Origin: Thermoleophilia bacterium
Lineage (GTDB): Bacteria > Actinomycetota > Thermoleophilia > Gaiellales > Gaiellaceae
Assembly: GCA_025927435.1 (NCBI GenBank)
Contig: JAICLM010000035.1
Coordinates: forward strand, 1-12,286
Length of the DNA stretch: 12,286 nucleotides
Reading direction: 5' to 3'
Each line of letters opens with the position of its first letter. The first letter of the stretch is position 1. Below the pieces are notes generated by a model. That model saw only the letters and a program-made list of their open reading frames with translations. It was not told the DNA's origin and did no database searches. This document shows positions 1 through 6,126 of this stretch, one piece after another. The translations under genes and the position numbers were made by a program.

Positions 1-1
1 C

Positions 2-1042
2 ACCGACGCGGGCTGGATCGAGAAGGAGGACGGCGCGCGCGCCGACCTCGTCGAGGCGCTACGGCTCGAGAACGACCAGGAGCTCGTGTTTCGATTGGTT
101 GGAAACGCCGGCGGCTTCGCCGAGGGCGACCGGGTGCGCGCAGTCGTGCCGTGGAACGTCCGCTACCCGACGATGGCGAACCACACGGCGACGCATCTCC
201 TGCACAAGGTGCTGCAGGAGGTGCTTGGCGACCACGTCCGCCAGGCCGGCTCGGCGGTGCGGCCCGACAAGCTCCGCTTCGACTTCACGCATCCGTCGCC
301 CCTCACGCCCGAGGAGCGGGCGGAGGTCGAGAAGCGTGTGAACAAGCACATCTTCGCGAACCTGCCGGTGCGGATCTTCGAGACGCCCCTCGCGGAGGCG
401 GGCAAGCTCGGCGCGATGATGCTCTTCGGGGAGAAGTACGGCGACGTCGTGCGCGTGGTCGACGTGGACGGCTGGTCGCTCGAGCTCTGCGGGGGCACGC
501 ACGTGCGCTCGACCGCGGAGATCGGGCCTTTTGCGGTCCTGTCGGAGAGCTCGGTCGGCGCCGGCGCTCGCCGGATCGAGGCCGTGACCGCCGGCGACGC
601 GTTCGCGTTGCTCCACGAGCGGGCGAGAGAGGCCGACGTGCTGCGCGGCGAGCTCGAGCGGGCCCGGAAGGAGTCGAAGCGGCCCCAGCAGTCCGAGCGG
701 GCCGAGATCGTCTCGCAGGCCAAGGAGGGCGACGTCCTGCTCGTCGAGGTGAAGAGCCTCAGGGGCGGCCCTCTGCGCGACTTCTCCGACCGGATCCGGC
801 AGCAGGAGAAGGCCGACGGCGCGATCGTGGCGTCCCGCGACGACGGCCGGGTGTTCCTCGTGGTCAACTTCGACGAGTCGCTCGTTGCGCGTGGGCTCGA
901 CGCCGTGCAGGTCGTGCGCGAGCTCGGAAAGCACATCGGCGGCGGTGGGGGAGGCAAGCCGACGCTCGCCGAGGCGGGCGGCAAGAACCCGGACGGGATT
1001 GCCGAGGCGCTTGCTGCGGCACGCGACCTCGTCGCGCCGTGA
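2..1042 (+). CDS. alaS: Alanine--tRNA ligase, C-terminal part (5' end outside window)
   Basis: This is the last 346 residues of alanyl-tRNA synthetase, the cytoplasmic enzyme that charges tRNA-Ala and hydrolyses mischarged Ser/Gly-tRNA-Ala. The frame is open from base 2, so the gene starts upstream. The fragment begins just before the editing domain. That domain shows the zinc-site pair HTATH (codons at 182-196) and the CGGTH motif (488-502), which match the HxxxH and CxxxH ligands of AlaRS editing sites. A charged helical stretch (about 600-720) follows, and then the DHHA1/C-Ala domain with its glycine run near 938-956 and the family ending GGKNPDG...AL. The aminoacylation domain is not visible. 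The stop TGA (1040-1042) overlaps the ATG of a 4-codon reading frame leading into ruvX. The following ruvX matches the usual alaS-ruvX order. Identification is secure; nothing suggests damage. Confidence 0.97.
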   Translation, partial: TDAGWIEKEDGARADLVEALRLENDQELVFRLVGNAGGFAEGDRVRAVVPWNVRYPTMANHTATHLLHKVLQEVLGDHVRQAGSAVRPDKLRFDFTHPSPLTPEERAEVEKRVNKHIFANLPVRIFETPLAEAGKLGAMMLFGEKYGDVVRVVDVDGWSLELCGGTHVRSTAEIGPFAVLSESSVGAGARRIEAVTAGDAFALLHERAREADVLRGELERARKESKRPQQSERAEIVSQAKEGDVLLVEVKSLRGGPLRDFSDRIRQQEKADGAIVASRDDGRVFLVVNFDESLVARGLDAVQVVRELGKHIGGGGGGKPTLAEAGGKNPDGIAEALAAARDLVAP

Positions 1043-1056
1043 TGATGCGCGCGTGA
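1042..1056 (+). other. Four-codon overlapping mini-ORF linking alaS to ruvX
   Basis: ATG ATG CGC GCG TGA fills the space between alaS and ruvX. Its first ATG shares a base with the alaS stop (TGATG, 1040-1044). Its own stop overlaps the ruvX start (GTGA, 1053-1056). The arrangement could carry terminating ribosomes from alaS to ruvX by reinitiation. That role is inference from geometry only; the mini-ORF may be fortuitous. Confidence 0.3.
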
Positions 1057-1445
1057 AGGTCCTGGCGCTCGACTACGGCTCCGCGCGGACCGGAGTCGCA
1101 GTCTCCGACCCGACCGGGACACTCGCGCGGCCGCTCGGCATCGTCGAGCGCGCGGCGACCGAAGATGGGCTCGCCGAGCTGGAACGACTCGCCCGCGAGC
1201 AGGAGGTCGAACGCATCGTGGTCGGTCTCCCGTTGACCCTGCGCGGGGAGCGCGGGGAGCAGGCGGCCGAGACGGAGCGCTTCGTCGAGGCGCTGCGCGG
1301 CGCCGTCGGCGTCCCGGTCGAGCTCTACGACGAGCGCTTCACGACCGACCTCGCGCAGCAGACGGCCGGAAGCGCGCCCGAGGACGCGCTCGCGGCCGCC
1401 CATCTCCTGACGACCTATCTCGAGTGGTGCGCGGCGCGCTCGTAG
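1053..1445 (+). CDS. ruvX: RuvX/YqgF-type Holliday junction resolvase-like nuclease
   Basis: A 130-residue RNase H-fold protein of the YqgF/RuvX family, which is implicated in pre-16S rRNA 5' end maturation and possibly Holliday-junction processing. The start is GTG 1053, because it places the family's first strand motif DYGSARTGVAVSD (Asp7) directly after the initiator. The frame is open further upstream but that part is unconserved sequence lying inside alaS. Other family motifs are VGLPLTLRG, YDERFTT (Asp93, Glu94) and the C-terminal acidic residue Asp111 before a helix (ALAAAHLLTTYLE). The catalytic acids therefore look complete, and the length is slightly short for the family (usually about 135-150). 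A perfect 9-base tandem duplication at 1242-1259 adds Arg-Gly-Glu twice in a loop. The gene is 10 bases from alaS and its last 22 bases overlap mltG, so all three are probably cotranscribed. There is no clear Shine-Dalgarno. Confidence 0.94.
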   Translation: MKVLALDYGSARTGVAVSDPTGTLARPLGIVERAATEDGLAELERLAREQEVERIVVGLPLTLRGERGEQAAETERFVEALRGAVGVPVELYDERFTTDLAQQTAGSAPEDALAAAHLLTTYLEWCAARS

Positions 1446-2248
1446 GGCTCTGCGCGACGCTCATCGCGGCAGGTGCCGTGGGCTGCGGCGGGACGAGCAG
1501 CGCCGCGGACCCGACGACCACGATCCGCCAGCTGCGCCAGTTCCGGATCGTCTTCCCCGAGGGATTCACCCGTGCGCGAATGGTCGCCCGCGCCCAGGCG
1601 GTGGCGAAGATCGCGATGCGCGAGTCGCGCCGCAAGGTCAAGCTCTCGGGGCGCGCGTACGCCGCTGCGACCGCGAAGCCGCGCACGTTCCCCGGCTTCG
1701 GCGCGAAGAAGCTGCCCTACGAGGGCTTCCTCTTCCCGGACACGTACGACTTCGACCGCAAGTCGACGGCGGCCCAGCTGGTGCAGAACCAGCTCGGGGA
1801 GTTCACTTCGCAGTGGGGGCAGCTGAACCTCTCGTACGCACGTAGCAAGAACCTCACCCCGTACGACGTGCTCACGATCGCGTCGATGGTCGAGGGCGAG
1901 GCGCAGGTGCCGAGCGAGCGTCCCCTCGTCGCCGCCGTGATCTACAACCGGCTCCACGCCCAGATGCCGCTCGGCATCGACGCGACGCTGCGCTACGGGC
2001 TCCACATCCCGCCGACCGAGTCGCTGACGCAGTCGGAGCTCGCGAACCCGACGCCGTACAACACGCGGCTGCATGCCGGCCTGCCGCCGACGCCGATCAA
2101 CAACCCCGGCAGGGCGGCGCTCGAGGCGGCCGCGCATCCCGCGAAGGTCGACTACCTCTACTTCGTCCGCAAGCCTGACCACCGGCACCACTACTTCACG
2201 GCGAACTACCAGGACTTCCTCGATCACGAGGCCCAGTACGGCTACTGA
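1424..2248 (+). CDS. mltG: Endolytic murein transglycosylase MltG (YceG family)
   Basis: A 274-residue MltG/YceG-like lytic transglycosylase, the family that cleaves nascent glycan strands and helps set peptidoglycan chain length outside the membrane. A short hydrophobic N-terminus (LVGLCATLIAAGAVGC, starting at residue 7) is either a membrane anchor or a lipoprotein signal. The AVGC/GG stretch resembles a lipobox but has Ala, not Leu, at -3. A LysM-like segment (IVFPEGFTRARMVARA) follows, then the catalytic motif SMVEGEA with the expected catalytic Glu157. Further family blocks are ERPLVAAVIYNRL, MPLGIDATLRYG, YNTRLHAGLPPTPINNPG and YLYFV. At 274 residues it is shorter than many homologues (about 340), mainly at the N-terminus. 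GTG 1424 is chosen because it keeps the whole hydrophobic segment; GTG 1427 is the alternative. It overlaps ruvX by 22 bases and is followed by aroE after one base, so the three are probably translationally coupled. Confidence 0.92.
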   Translation: MVRGALVGLCATLIAAGAVGCGGTSSAADPTTTIRQLRQFRIVFPEGFTRARMVARAQAVAKIAMRESRRKVKLSGRAYAAATAKPRTFPGFGAKKLPYEGFLFPDTYDFDRKSTAAQLVQNQLGEFTSQWGQLNLSYARSKNLTPYDVLTIASMVEGEAQVPSERPLVAAVIYNRLHAQMPLGIDATLRYGLHIPPTESLTQSELANPTPYNTRLHAGLPPTPINNPGRAALEAAAHPAKVDYLYFVRKPDHRHHYFTANYQDFLDHEAQYGY

Positions 2249-2249
2249 G

Positions 2250-2882
2250 GTGGTGCTGCTGGGCCATCCGGTCGCGCACTCGCTGTCACCCCGGATGCAG
2301 AACGCGGCCTTCGCGGCGGCCGGCCTGGATTGGGCGTACGTCCTCCGTGACGTCCGGCCCGAGGAGCTCGCGGCAGCGCTGCGAGAGGTCGACTACGCGA
2401 ACGTCACCGCGCCGTACAAGCTCGACGCCGCTCGGATTCTCGGCTCCGATCTGCCCTCGGTGAACACGATCGCGCGGGGGCGCGGCTTCTCGACGGACGC
2501 GGCCGTCCTCGAGCAGGTGACAGGTCCTCAGAAGCCTGCGATCGTGGGCGACGGCGGCGCGGCCGCGGCGTTCCGTCAGGCGCTGCCGACGGCGCGGGTC
2601 TTCTCCCGCAGCGGCGAGTGGCCGCCGGACGTGGCGGATGCCGATCTCGTGATCCACGCGACGCCGGTGCGCGACGAGGTGCTCTTCGAGCTGCGGGAGG
2701 GACAGACGCTGGTCGACCTTCCGTATCCGCGCACCGCGACGGCCGAGGCGGCAGAGATCGCGGGCGCGCGCCTCCTCGACGGGCTCGAGGTGCTCGTTGC
2801 GCAGGGAGCCGCGAGCTTCGAGCTATGGACCGGGAGCCCCGCGCCGGTCGATGCGATGCGGCAGGCAGTCGGCTTGACCTGA
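2250..2882 (+). CDS. aroE: Compact shikimate dehydrogenase
   Basis: A 210-residue shikimate dehydrogenase-like protein, which would reduce 3-dehydroshikimate to shikimate with NAD(P)H in the cytoplasm. The N-terminal substrate domain has GHPVAHSLSP (the shikimate-binding Ser pair) and NVTAPYK with catalytic Lys57; the paired catalytic Asp is Asp83 in FSTDAAV. A nucleotide-binding GDGGAA turn begins at residue 100, and the C-terminus QGAASFELWTG carries the conserved Gln. The protein is about 60 residues shorter than the usual 270. The Lys-to-Asp segment is clipped (26 residues rather than about 37), the Rossmann turn is GDGG rather than GAGG, and the NADP-selecting NRT motif reads SRS. Cofactor preference may therefore differ. 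The start is GTG 2250 or 2253, one base or so after the mltG stop. The frame runs open upstream inside mltG without conserved sequence. Catalytic residues argue for an active enzyme, but activity is inferred. Confidence 0.88.
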   Translation: MVLLGHPVAHSLSPRMQNAAFAAAGLDWAYVLRDVRPEELAAALREVDYANVTAPYKLDAARILGSDLPSVNTIARGRGFSTDAAVLEQVTGPQKPAIVGDGGAAAAFRQALPTARVFSRSGEWPPDVADADLVIHATPVRDEVLFELREGQTLVDLPYPRTATAEAAEIAGARLLDGLEVLVAQGAASFELWTGSPAPVDAMRQAVGLT

Positions 2883-2909
2883 GGCCGGCAAGGGCATAGA
2901 AGAAGCACG
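2874..2909 (+). promoter_or_regulatory. Sigma70-type promoter for the zinc-ribbon gene, apparently leaderless
   Basis: TTGACC (2874-2879, overlapping the aroE stop) is separated by exactly 17 bases from TAGAAG (2897-2902). Seven bases later lies the ATG at 2910, so the expected transcription start falls at or within a base of the initiator. This is the best two-part promoter match I see in the window. The -10 lacks the final T. It could start a transcript carrying the zinc-ribbon gene and the downstream aro genes. Confidence 0.5.
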
Positions 2910-3221
2910 ATGCGCAGCTGTCGCGGGTGCGGAGGAGAGGTACAGGACGACTTCCGCTTTTGCCCGCACTGTGGCAAGGCGCAGCGCACGAAGATCGTCG
3001 AGTACTTCCAGGGTCATCCGGAGGTGGGCGACGGTGGGCTCCGCGTGTCGGTCTATCTGACCGAGCCCCAGCACGCCCGCCTCAGCGTCTGGCGTGGGGA
3101 CGAGGTGGAGGCTGCGATCTCGCTCGATCCCCACGAGTCGGGCCGGCTCGCCCGCTTCCTCCTCTCGGTGACGAAGCAACCGCAGCAGAGCTTCGTCTCG
3201 CGGGTTCTGTCCCGTCTCTAG
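2910..3221 (+). CDS. Small zinc-ribbon protein of unknown function
   Basis: A 103-residue protein opening with a four-cysteine zinc ribbon: Cys4 and Cys7 in CRGC, then Cys18 and Cys21 in CPHC, 10 residues apart. This is a classic zinc-ribbon knuckle pair. The remaining 80 residues are mixed charged/beta-type sequence (RVSVYLTEPQHARLSVW, EVEAAISLDP) followed by a probable helix with a basic tail. There are no signal peptide or membrane segments. I do not recognise the C-terminal part. The ribbon could bind nucleic acid or a protein partner; that is a guess from the fold class only. The gene sits between aroE and aroC, interrupting the shikimate block, with its own promoter-like sequence upstream and an 18-base gap to aroC. 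ATG 2910 is the start, immediately before the first Cys motif. Confidence 0.85.
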   Translation: MRSCRGCGGEVQDDFRFCPHCGKAQRTKIVEYFQGHPEVGDGGLRVSVYLTEPQHARLSVWRGDEVEAAISLDPHESGRLARFLLSVTKQPQQSFVSRVLSRL

Positions 3222-3226
3222 CCGAC

Positions 3227-3239
3227 TACGCTCTCGCGC
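3227..3239 (+). promoter_or_regulatory. TANNNT -10 element, leaderless-type, for aroC
   Basis: TACGCT (3227-3232) lies 7 bases before the aroC ATG (3240), the spacing expected when transcription begins at the start codon. No Shine-Dalgarno is present in the 18-base gap. A -35 element is not convincing (TTCTGT at 3205-3210 with a 16-base spacer is the nearest). Confidence 0.4.
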
Positions 3240-4325
3240 ATGAGCCTCGAGCTGGCAACCGCCGGCGAGTCGCACGGACCGGCGCTCGCCGCGATCGTCT
3301 CGGGCCTGCCCGCCGGCCTCGTCCTCGACCGGGAGGCGATCGACGCCGACCTCCGGCGGCGCCAGCAGGGCTACGGCCGCTCGCCGCGGCAGCAGATCGA
3401 AGTGGATGAGGTCGAGGTGCTCGCGGGCCTCCGCCACGGACGCACGCTCGGCACGCCGCTCGCGCTCGTCGTGCGGAACCGCGATCACAAGAACTGGACG
3501 TGGGGAATGAGCCCGTGGCCGCCCGAGGGCGAGCCGGAGGGGAAGGGGACGAAGCCGGTGACGCTTCCGCGGCCCGGCCACGCGGACCTCGCGGGCGCGC
3601 AGAAGCACGGGCTCGCGGACGTGCGGGACGCGCTCGAGCGCGCGTCGGCGCGGCACACGGCGGTCTATGTCGCGGTCGGCGCGGTCGCGAAGGCGCTCCT
3701 CCACGAGATCGGGATCGAGGTCGCCGGCGAGGCGCTGCCCGAACGTGGGGCGGATCCCGCGGCCGTCGACGAGGCGCGGCAGGACCGCGACACGCTCGGC
3801 GGCCGCGTCGAGGTACGGGCCCGCGGCGTGCCGCCGGGGCTGGGCTCGTACGCGCGGCGCGAGGATCGCCTCGACGCCCGGCTCGCGGCGGCGCTGATGG
3901 GGATCCAGGCGGTAAAGGGCGTCGAAGTCGGGGACGGGTTCGCGCTCAGCGAGCTACGCGGCTCGGTGGCGCACGACGAGATCGTCCGCGACGACCGTGG
4001 GCTGCACCGCAAGACGAACCGCGCCGGCGGGATCGAGGGCGGCGTCTCGAACGGCGAGAACGTCGTCGTGCGGGCAGCGATGAAGCCGCTGCCGACGCTG
4101 ATGAAGCCGCTCCGCTCCGTGGATCTGGACACCGGCGAGCCCGCCGAGGCGCTCGTCGAGCGGAGCGACGTCTCGGCGGTGGAGGCACTGGCCGTGGTGG
4201 CCGAGGCCGCGGTCGCCTGGGAGCTCGCCCGCGCGGCACGCGAGAAGTTCGGCGGCGACGCGCTCGGCGACTTCGTCGGTGCCTGGCGCGCGTATCTGGA
4301 GCGGATCGACTGGGTCTCTCGCTAG
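3240..4325 (+). CDS. aroC: Chorismate synthase
   Basis: A 361-residue, full-length chorismate synthase, the FMN-dependent enzyme that removes phosphate from EPSP to give chorismate, the last step of the shikimate pathway. Signature blocks are GESHGPALAAIVSGLPAG with catalytic His12, QQGYGRSPRQQIE, NRDHKNW, RPGHADL with catalytic His114, GGIEGGVSNGENVVVRAAMKP (from residue 261) and ERSDVSAV with the conserved Asp310. Two family positions differ from what I expect. The ERASARET block reads ERASARHT (His139 for Glu), and RSDxCAVP reads RSDVSAVE. Both catalytic histidines and the Asp are kept, so activity is expected. ATG 3240 places the GESHG block at residue 9, as is normal. The last 16 bases overlap the inferred start of the downstream kinase/synthase fusion. 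Confidence 0.96.
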   Translation: MSLELATAGESHGPALAAIVSGLPAGLVLDREAIDADLRRRQQGYGRSPRQQIEVDEVEVLAGLRHGRTLGTPLALVVRNRDHKNWTWGMSPWPPEGEPEGKGTKPVTLPRPGHADLAGAQKHGLADVRDALERASARHTAVYVAVGAVAKALLHEIGIEVAGEALPERGADPAAVDEARQDRDTLGGRVEVRARGVPPGLGSYARREDRLDARLAAALMGIQAVKGVEVGDGFALSELRGSVAHDEIVRDDRGLHRKTNRAGGIEGGVSNGENVVVRAAMKPLPTLMKPLRSVDLDTGEPAEALVERSDVSAVEALAVVAEAAVAWELARAAREKFGGDALGDFVGAWRAYLERIDWVSR

Positions 4326-5698
4326 ACAAGCACGTCGCTCTCGTGGGTTTCATGGGCGCGGGAAAGACCACGATCGCCCGCGACCTCGGGCTGTCGCATG
4401 TCGAGACCGACGCGGACGTCCCGCTCGAGCTCTTCGACGAGGGGGAAGGGGCGTTTCGGGCGCGGGAGGCCGAGGTCGTCCGCGACGTCCTGCGACGCTC
4501 CGAGCCGGTCGTCGTGGATCTCGGCGGCGGGGCCGTCACGACGCCGGAGGTGCGGGCGCTGCTGAAGGAGCACGCGACCGTCGTCTGGCTCGACGTCGAC
4601 GTCGACGTGGCCTGGAAACGAGTCGCAGGCACCGATCGGCCGCTGGCGAGGAGCTACGAGGACTTCAAGCGGCTCTACGAAGAGCGGCGGCCGATCTACG
4701 CGGAGGTCGCCGACGTCGCCGCGCGGGACTTCGACGACGTCGTCCTCGCCGCCGCCGGCATCCACGTCGAGCACGGCGCACTGCAGAGGCTGGGCGAGCT
4801 CGTGACCGGGGACGGGCCCGTCGCGCTCGTCTCCGACCCGCAGGTTGCGGGCATTCACGGCATGGACGCGCAGCTCGCGCTCGGGTCGCGCCTCGCGGAG
4901 ACGCACGAGCTACCGCCTGGCGAGGAAGCGAAGACGCTCGGCGCGCTCGACCGCCTCTGGCAGGAGCTCCGCCTCGACCGCAGCGGGACGATCGTGGCGC
5001 TCGGCGGCGGCTGCACCACCGACGCGGCCGGGTTCGCGGCGGCGGCGTACCTCCGCGGACTTGCGTGGACGGCCGTGCCGACGAGCCTCGTCGCCCAGGT
5101 CGACGCCGCGATCGGAGGCAAGACAGCGATCGACCTGCCGCAGGGCAAGAACCTCGTCGGCGCGTTCCACTGGCCGAAGCGGACGGTAATCGACCCGGCG
5201 CTGCTCGAGACGCTGCCCGAGCCGCAGCGGCTCGAAGGGATGGCGGAGGTCGTGAAGACGGGGCTGCTCGCCGACGAGTCGCTCTGGGAGCTGCCGGACG
5301 GCGATCTCGTGCGCCGCTGCGCCGCGTTCAAGGCTGCGATCTGCCTGCGCGACCCGCTCGAGCGCGGCGAGCGGGCGATCCTCAATCTCGGCCATACGTT
5401 CGCGCACGCGCTCGAGGCCGCGGCCGGCTACGAAGGGCTGACCCACGGGCGCGCGGTCGCGCTCGGTCTCCTCGCCGCGCTTCGCCTCTCCGGCCGGGAC
5501 ACGGACGTCGTGGACCGCGTGCTGAGGCCGGAGCCCGCCCGCGTCGACCGCGAGCGAGCCTGGGAGGCAATGAAGCGGGACAAGAAGGCCCGCAGCGGCG
5601 AGCTCCGACTCGTCCTTCTGGGCGACGACGGTGCGCGCTGGGACGTCCCCGTGCCCGAGGCCGACGTGCGGCGGGAACTCGATAGGTTGATCGCGTGA
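4310..5698 (+). CDS. aroKB: Bifunctional shikimate kinase / 3-dehydroquinate synthase fusion
   Basis: One 462-residue frame joins two shikimate enzymes. Residues 1-147 form shikimate kinase (shikimate to shikimate 3-phosphate): Walker A GFMGAGKT (13-20), shikimate ligands Asp34 and Asp36, Arg50 in FRAREAE, GGGAV (72-76), lid Arg110 and Arg127 in RRPIYAEVA. Residues about 148-462 form 3-dehydroquinate synthase (DAHP to 3-dehydroquinate, NAD and metal dependent): LPPGEEAKT, GGGCTTD (232-238), YLRG, PTSLVAQVDAAIGGKT, and metal ligands Glu313 (MAEVVKTG), His362 (NLGHTF) and His379 (THGRAVALG). No stop or start separates the halves. Both domains are compact; the kinase lacks about 8 residues before Arg50. 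The start is uncertain: no ATG or GTG precedes the first kinase strand in a sensible place. CTG 4310 is chosen because GGAG at 4298-4301 lies 8 bases upstream; GTG 4343 would remove the first beta strand. The stop overlaps aroQ by 4 bases (GTGA). Confidence 0.93.
   Translation: MGLSLDKHVALVGFMGAGKTTIARDLGLSHVETDADVPLELFDEGEGAFRAREAEVVRDVLRRSEPVVVDLGGGAVTTPEVRALLKEHATVVWLDVDVDVAWKRVAGTDRPLARSYEDFKRLYEERRPIYAEVADVAARDFDDVVLAAAGIHVEHGALQRLGELVTGDGPVALVSDPQVAGIHGMDAQLALGSRLAETHELPPGEEAKTLGALDRLWQELRLDRSGTIVALGGGCTTDAAGFAAAAYLRGLAWTAVPTSLVAQVDAAIGGKTAIDLPQGKNLVGAFHWPKRTVIDPALLETLPEPQRLEGMAEVVKTGLLADESLWELPDGDLVRRCAAFKAAICLRDPLERGERAILNLGHTFAHALEAAAGYEGLTHGRAVALGLLAALRLSGRDTDVVDRVLRPEPARVDRERAWEAMKRDKKARSGELRLVLLGDDGARWDVPVPEADVRRELDRLIA
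5683..5694 (+). promoter_or_regulatory. TANNNT -10 element, leaderless-type, for aroQ
   Basis: TAGGTT (5683-5688) ends exactly 6 bases before the aroQ GTG (5695), inside the last codons of the kinase/synthase fusion. If used, it would give an internal leaderless transcript for aroQ and the peptidase in addition to read-through from upstream. The AGG it contains could alternatively act as a weak ribosome binding site 8 bases from the start. Confidence 0.35.
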
Positions 5699-6126
5699 GA
5701 GTCCTCGTCCTCAACGGCGTCAATCTGGACATCCTCGGCCGCCGCGACCCGAAGCTCTACGGAGGGCTCACGATCGCGGAGCTCGAAAGCCGTATCTACG
5801 AGTGGGCGCGCGAGCTCGAGCTGACGGTCCAGTGCCGCCAGACGAACGACGAGGGCGAGTTCGTCAAGTGGTGCCACGACGCGTACGACACCGTGGACGC
5901 GATCGTCGTCAATCCCGCCGCCTGGACGCACTACGCCTGGGCGATCCACGACGCGCTCGAGTCGCTCACGATCCCGATCGTCGAAGTTCACCTGTCCAAC
6001 GTCGACCAGCGAGAGGAATGGCGGCGCCAGTCGGTCGTCTCCGACCTCGTCGCCGCGCGCTTCGTCGGCCACGGCCCCGACGGCTACAAGATGGCCCTCG
6101 AGCATCTGAAGGAGAAGAGCGAATGA
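5695..6126 (+). CDS. aroQ: Type II 3-dehydroquinate dehydratase
   Basis: A 143-residue type II dehydroquinase, the small dodecameric cytoplasmic enzyme that dehydrates 3-dehydroquinate to 3-dehydroshikimate. It shows NGVNLDILGRRDPKLYGG with Arg17 and catalytic Tyr22, QTNDEGEFVKW, NPAAWTHYAWAIHDAL with Asn73 and His79, and EVHLSN with His99. The basic pair Arg110-Arg111 follows. Length and motif spacing match the family (about 145 residues). Small departures are NGVN for NGPN, Trp for Tyr in the AYTH block, and Asp for His in the NVHARE block; active-site residues are kept. GTG 5695 overlaps the preceding stop by 4 bases (GTGA), and its own stop overlaps the next ATG by 4 bases (ATGA), so translation is probably coupled on both sides. 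It supplies the step between the synthase and AroE encoded in the same block. Confidence 0.96.
   Translation: MRVLVLNGVNLDILGRRDPKLYGGLTIAELESRIYEWARELELTVQCRQTNDEGEFVKWCHDAYDTVDAIVVNPAAWTHYAWAIHDALESLTIPIVEVHLSNVDQREEWRRQSVVSDLVAARFVGHGPDGYKMALEHLKEKSE
6109..6114 (+). promoter_or_regulatory. Strong Shine-Dalgarno for the Xaa-Pro peptidase gene
   Basis: AAGGAG at 6109-6114, 8 bases before ATG 6123, is the clearest ribosome binding site in the window. It contrasts with genes that have a TANNNT box and no such motif. It fits a gene translated from inside a polycistronic message, and it fixes the start of the peptidase. Confidence 0.7.

Noticed and set aside
885..1052. Earlier ATG start for ruvX
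   Set aside because: The added 56 residues lie within alaS and show no RuvX conservation; GTG 1053 puts the DxG motif in its usual place.
2073..2249. Earlier ATG start for aroE
   Set aside because: The extension reads Arg/Ser/Thr-rich sequence within mltG; AroE homology begins at the GHPVAHS motif just after GTG 2250.
2870..2909. Terminator hairpin after aroE
   Set aside because: Only 3-4 base GGC/GCC pairings are possible and there is no T-run; the stretch is better explained as a promoter.
3500..4309. Extending the kinase/synthase gene back to ATG 3500
   Set aside because: The added 270 residues lie inside aroC in another frame and are Arg/Gly-rich with no kinase homology; the Walker A strand starts only near 4328.
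4290..4330. Programmed frameshift joining aroC to the kinase/synthase
   Set aside because: The phase would need a -1 shift, but no slippery heptamer or stable downstream hairpin is evident; a coupled noncanonical start is simpler.
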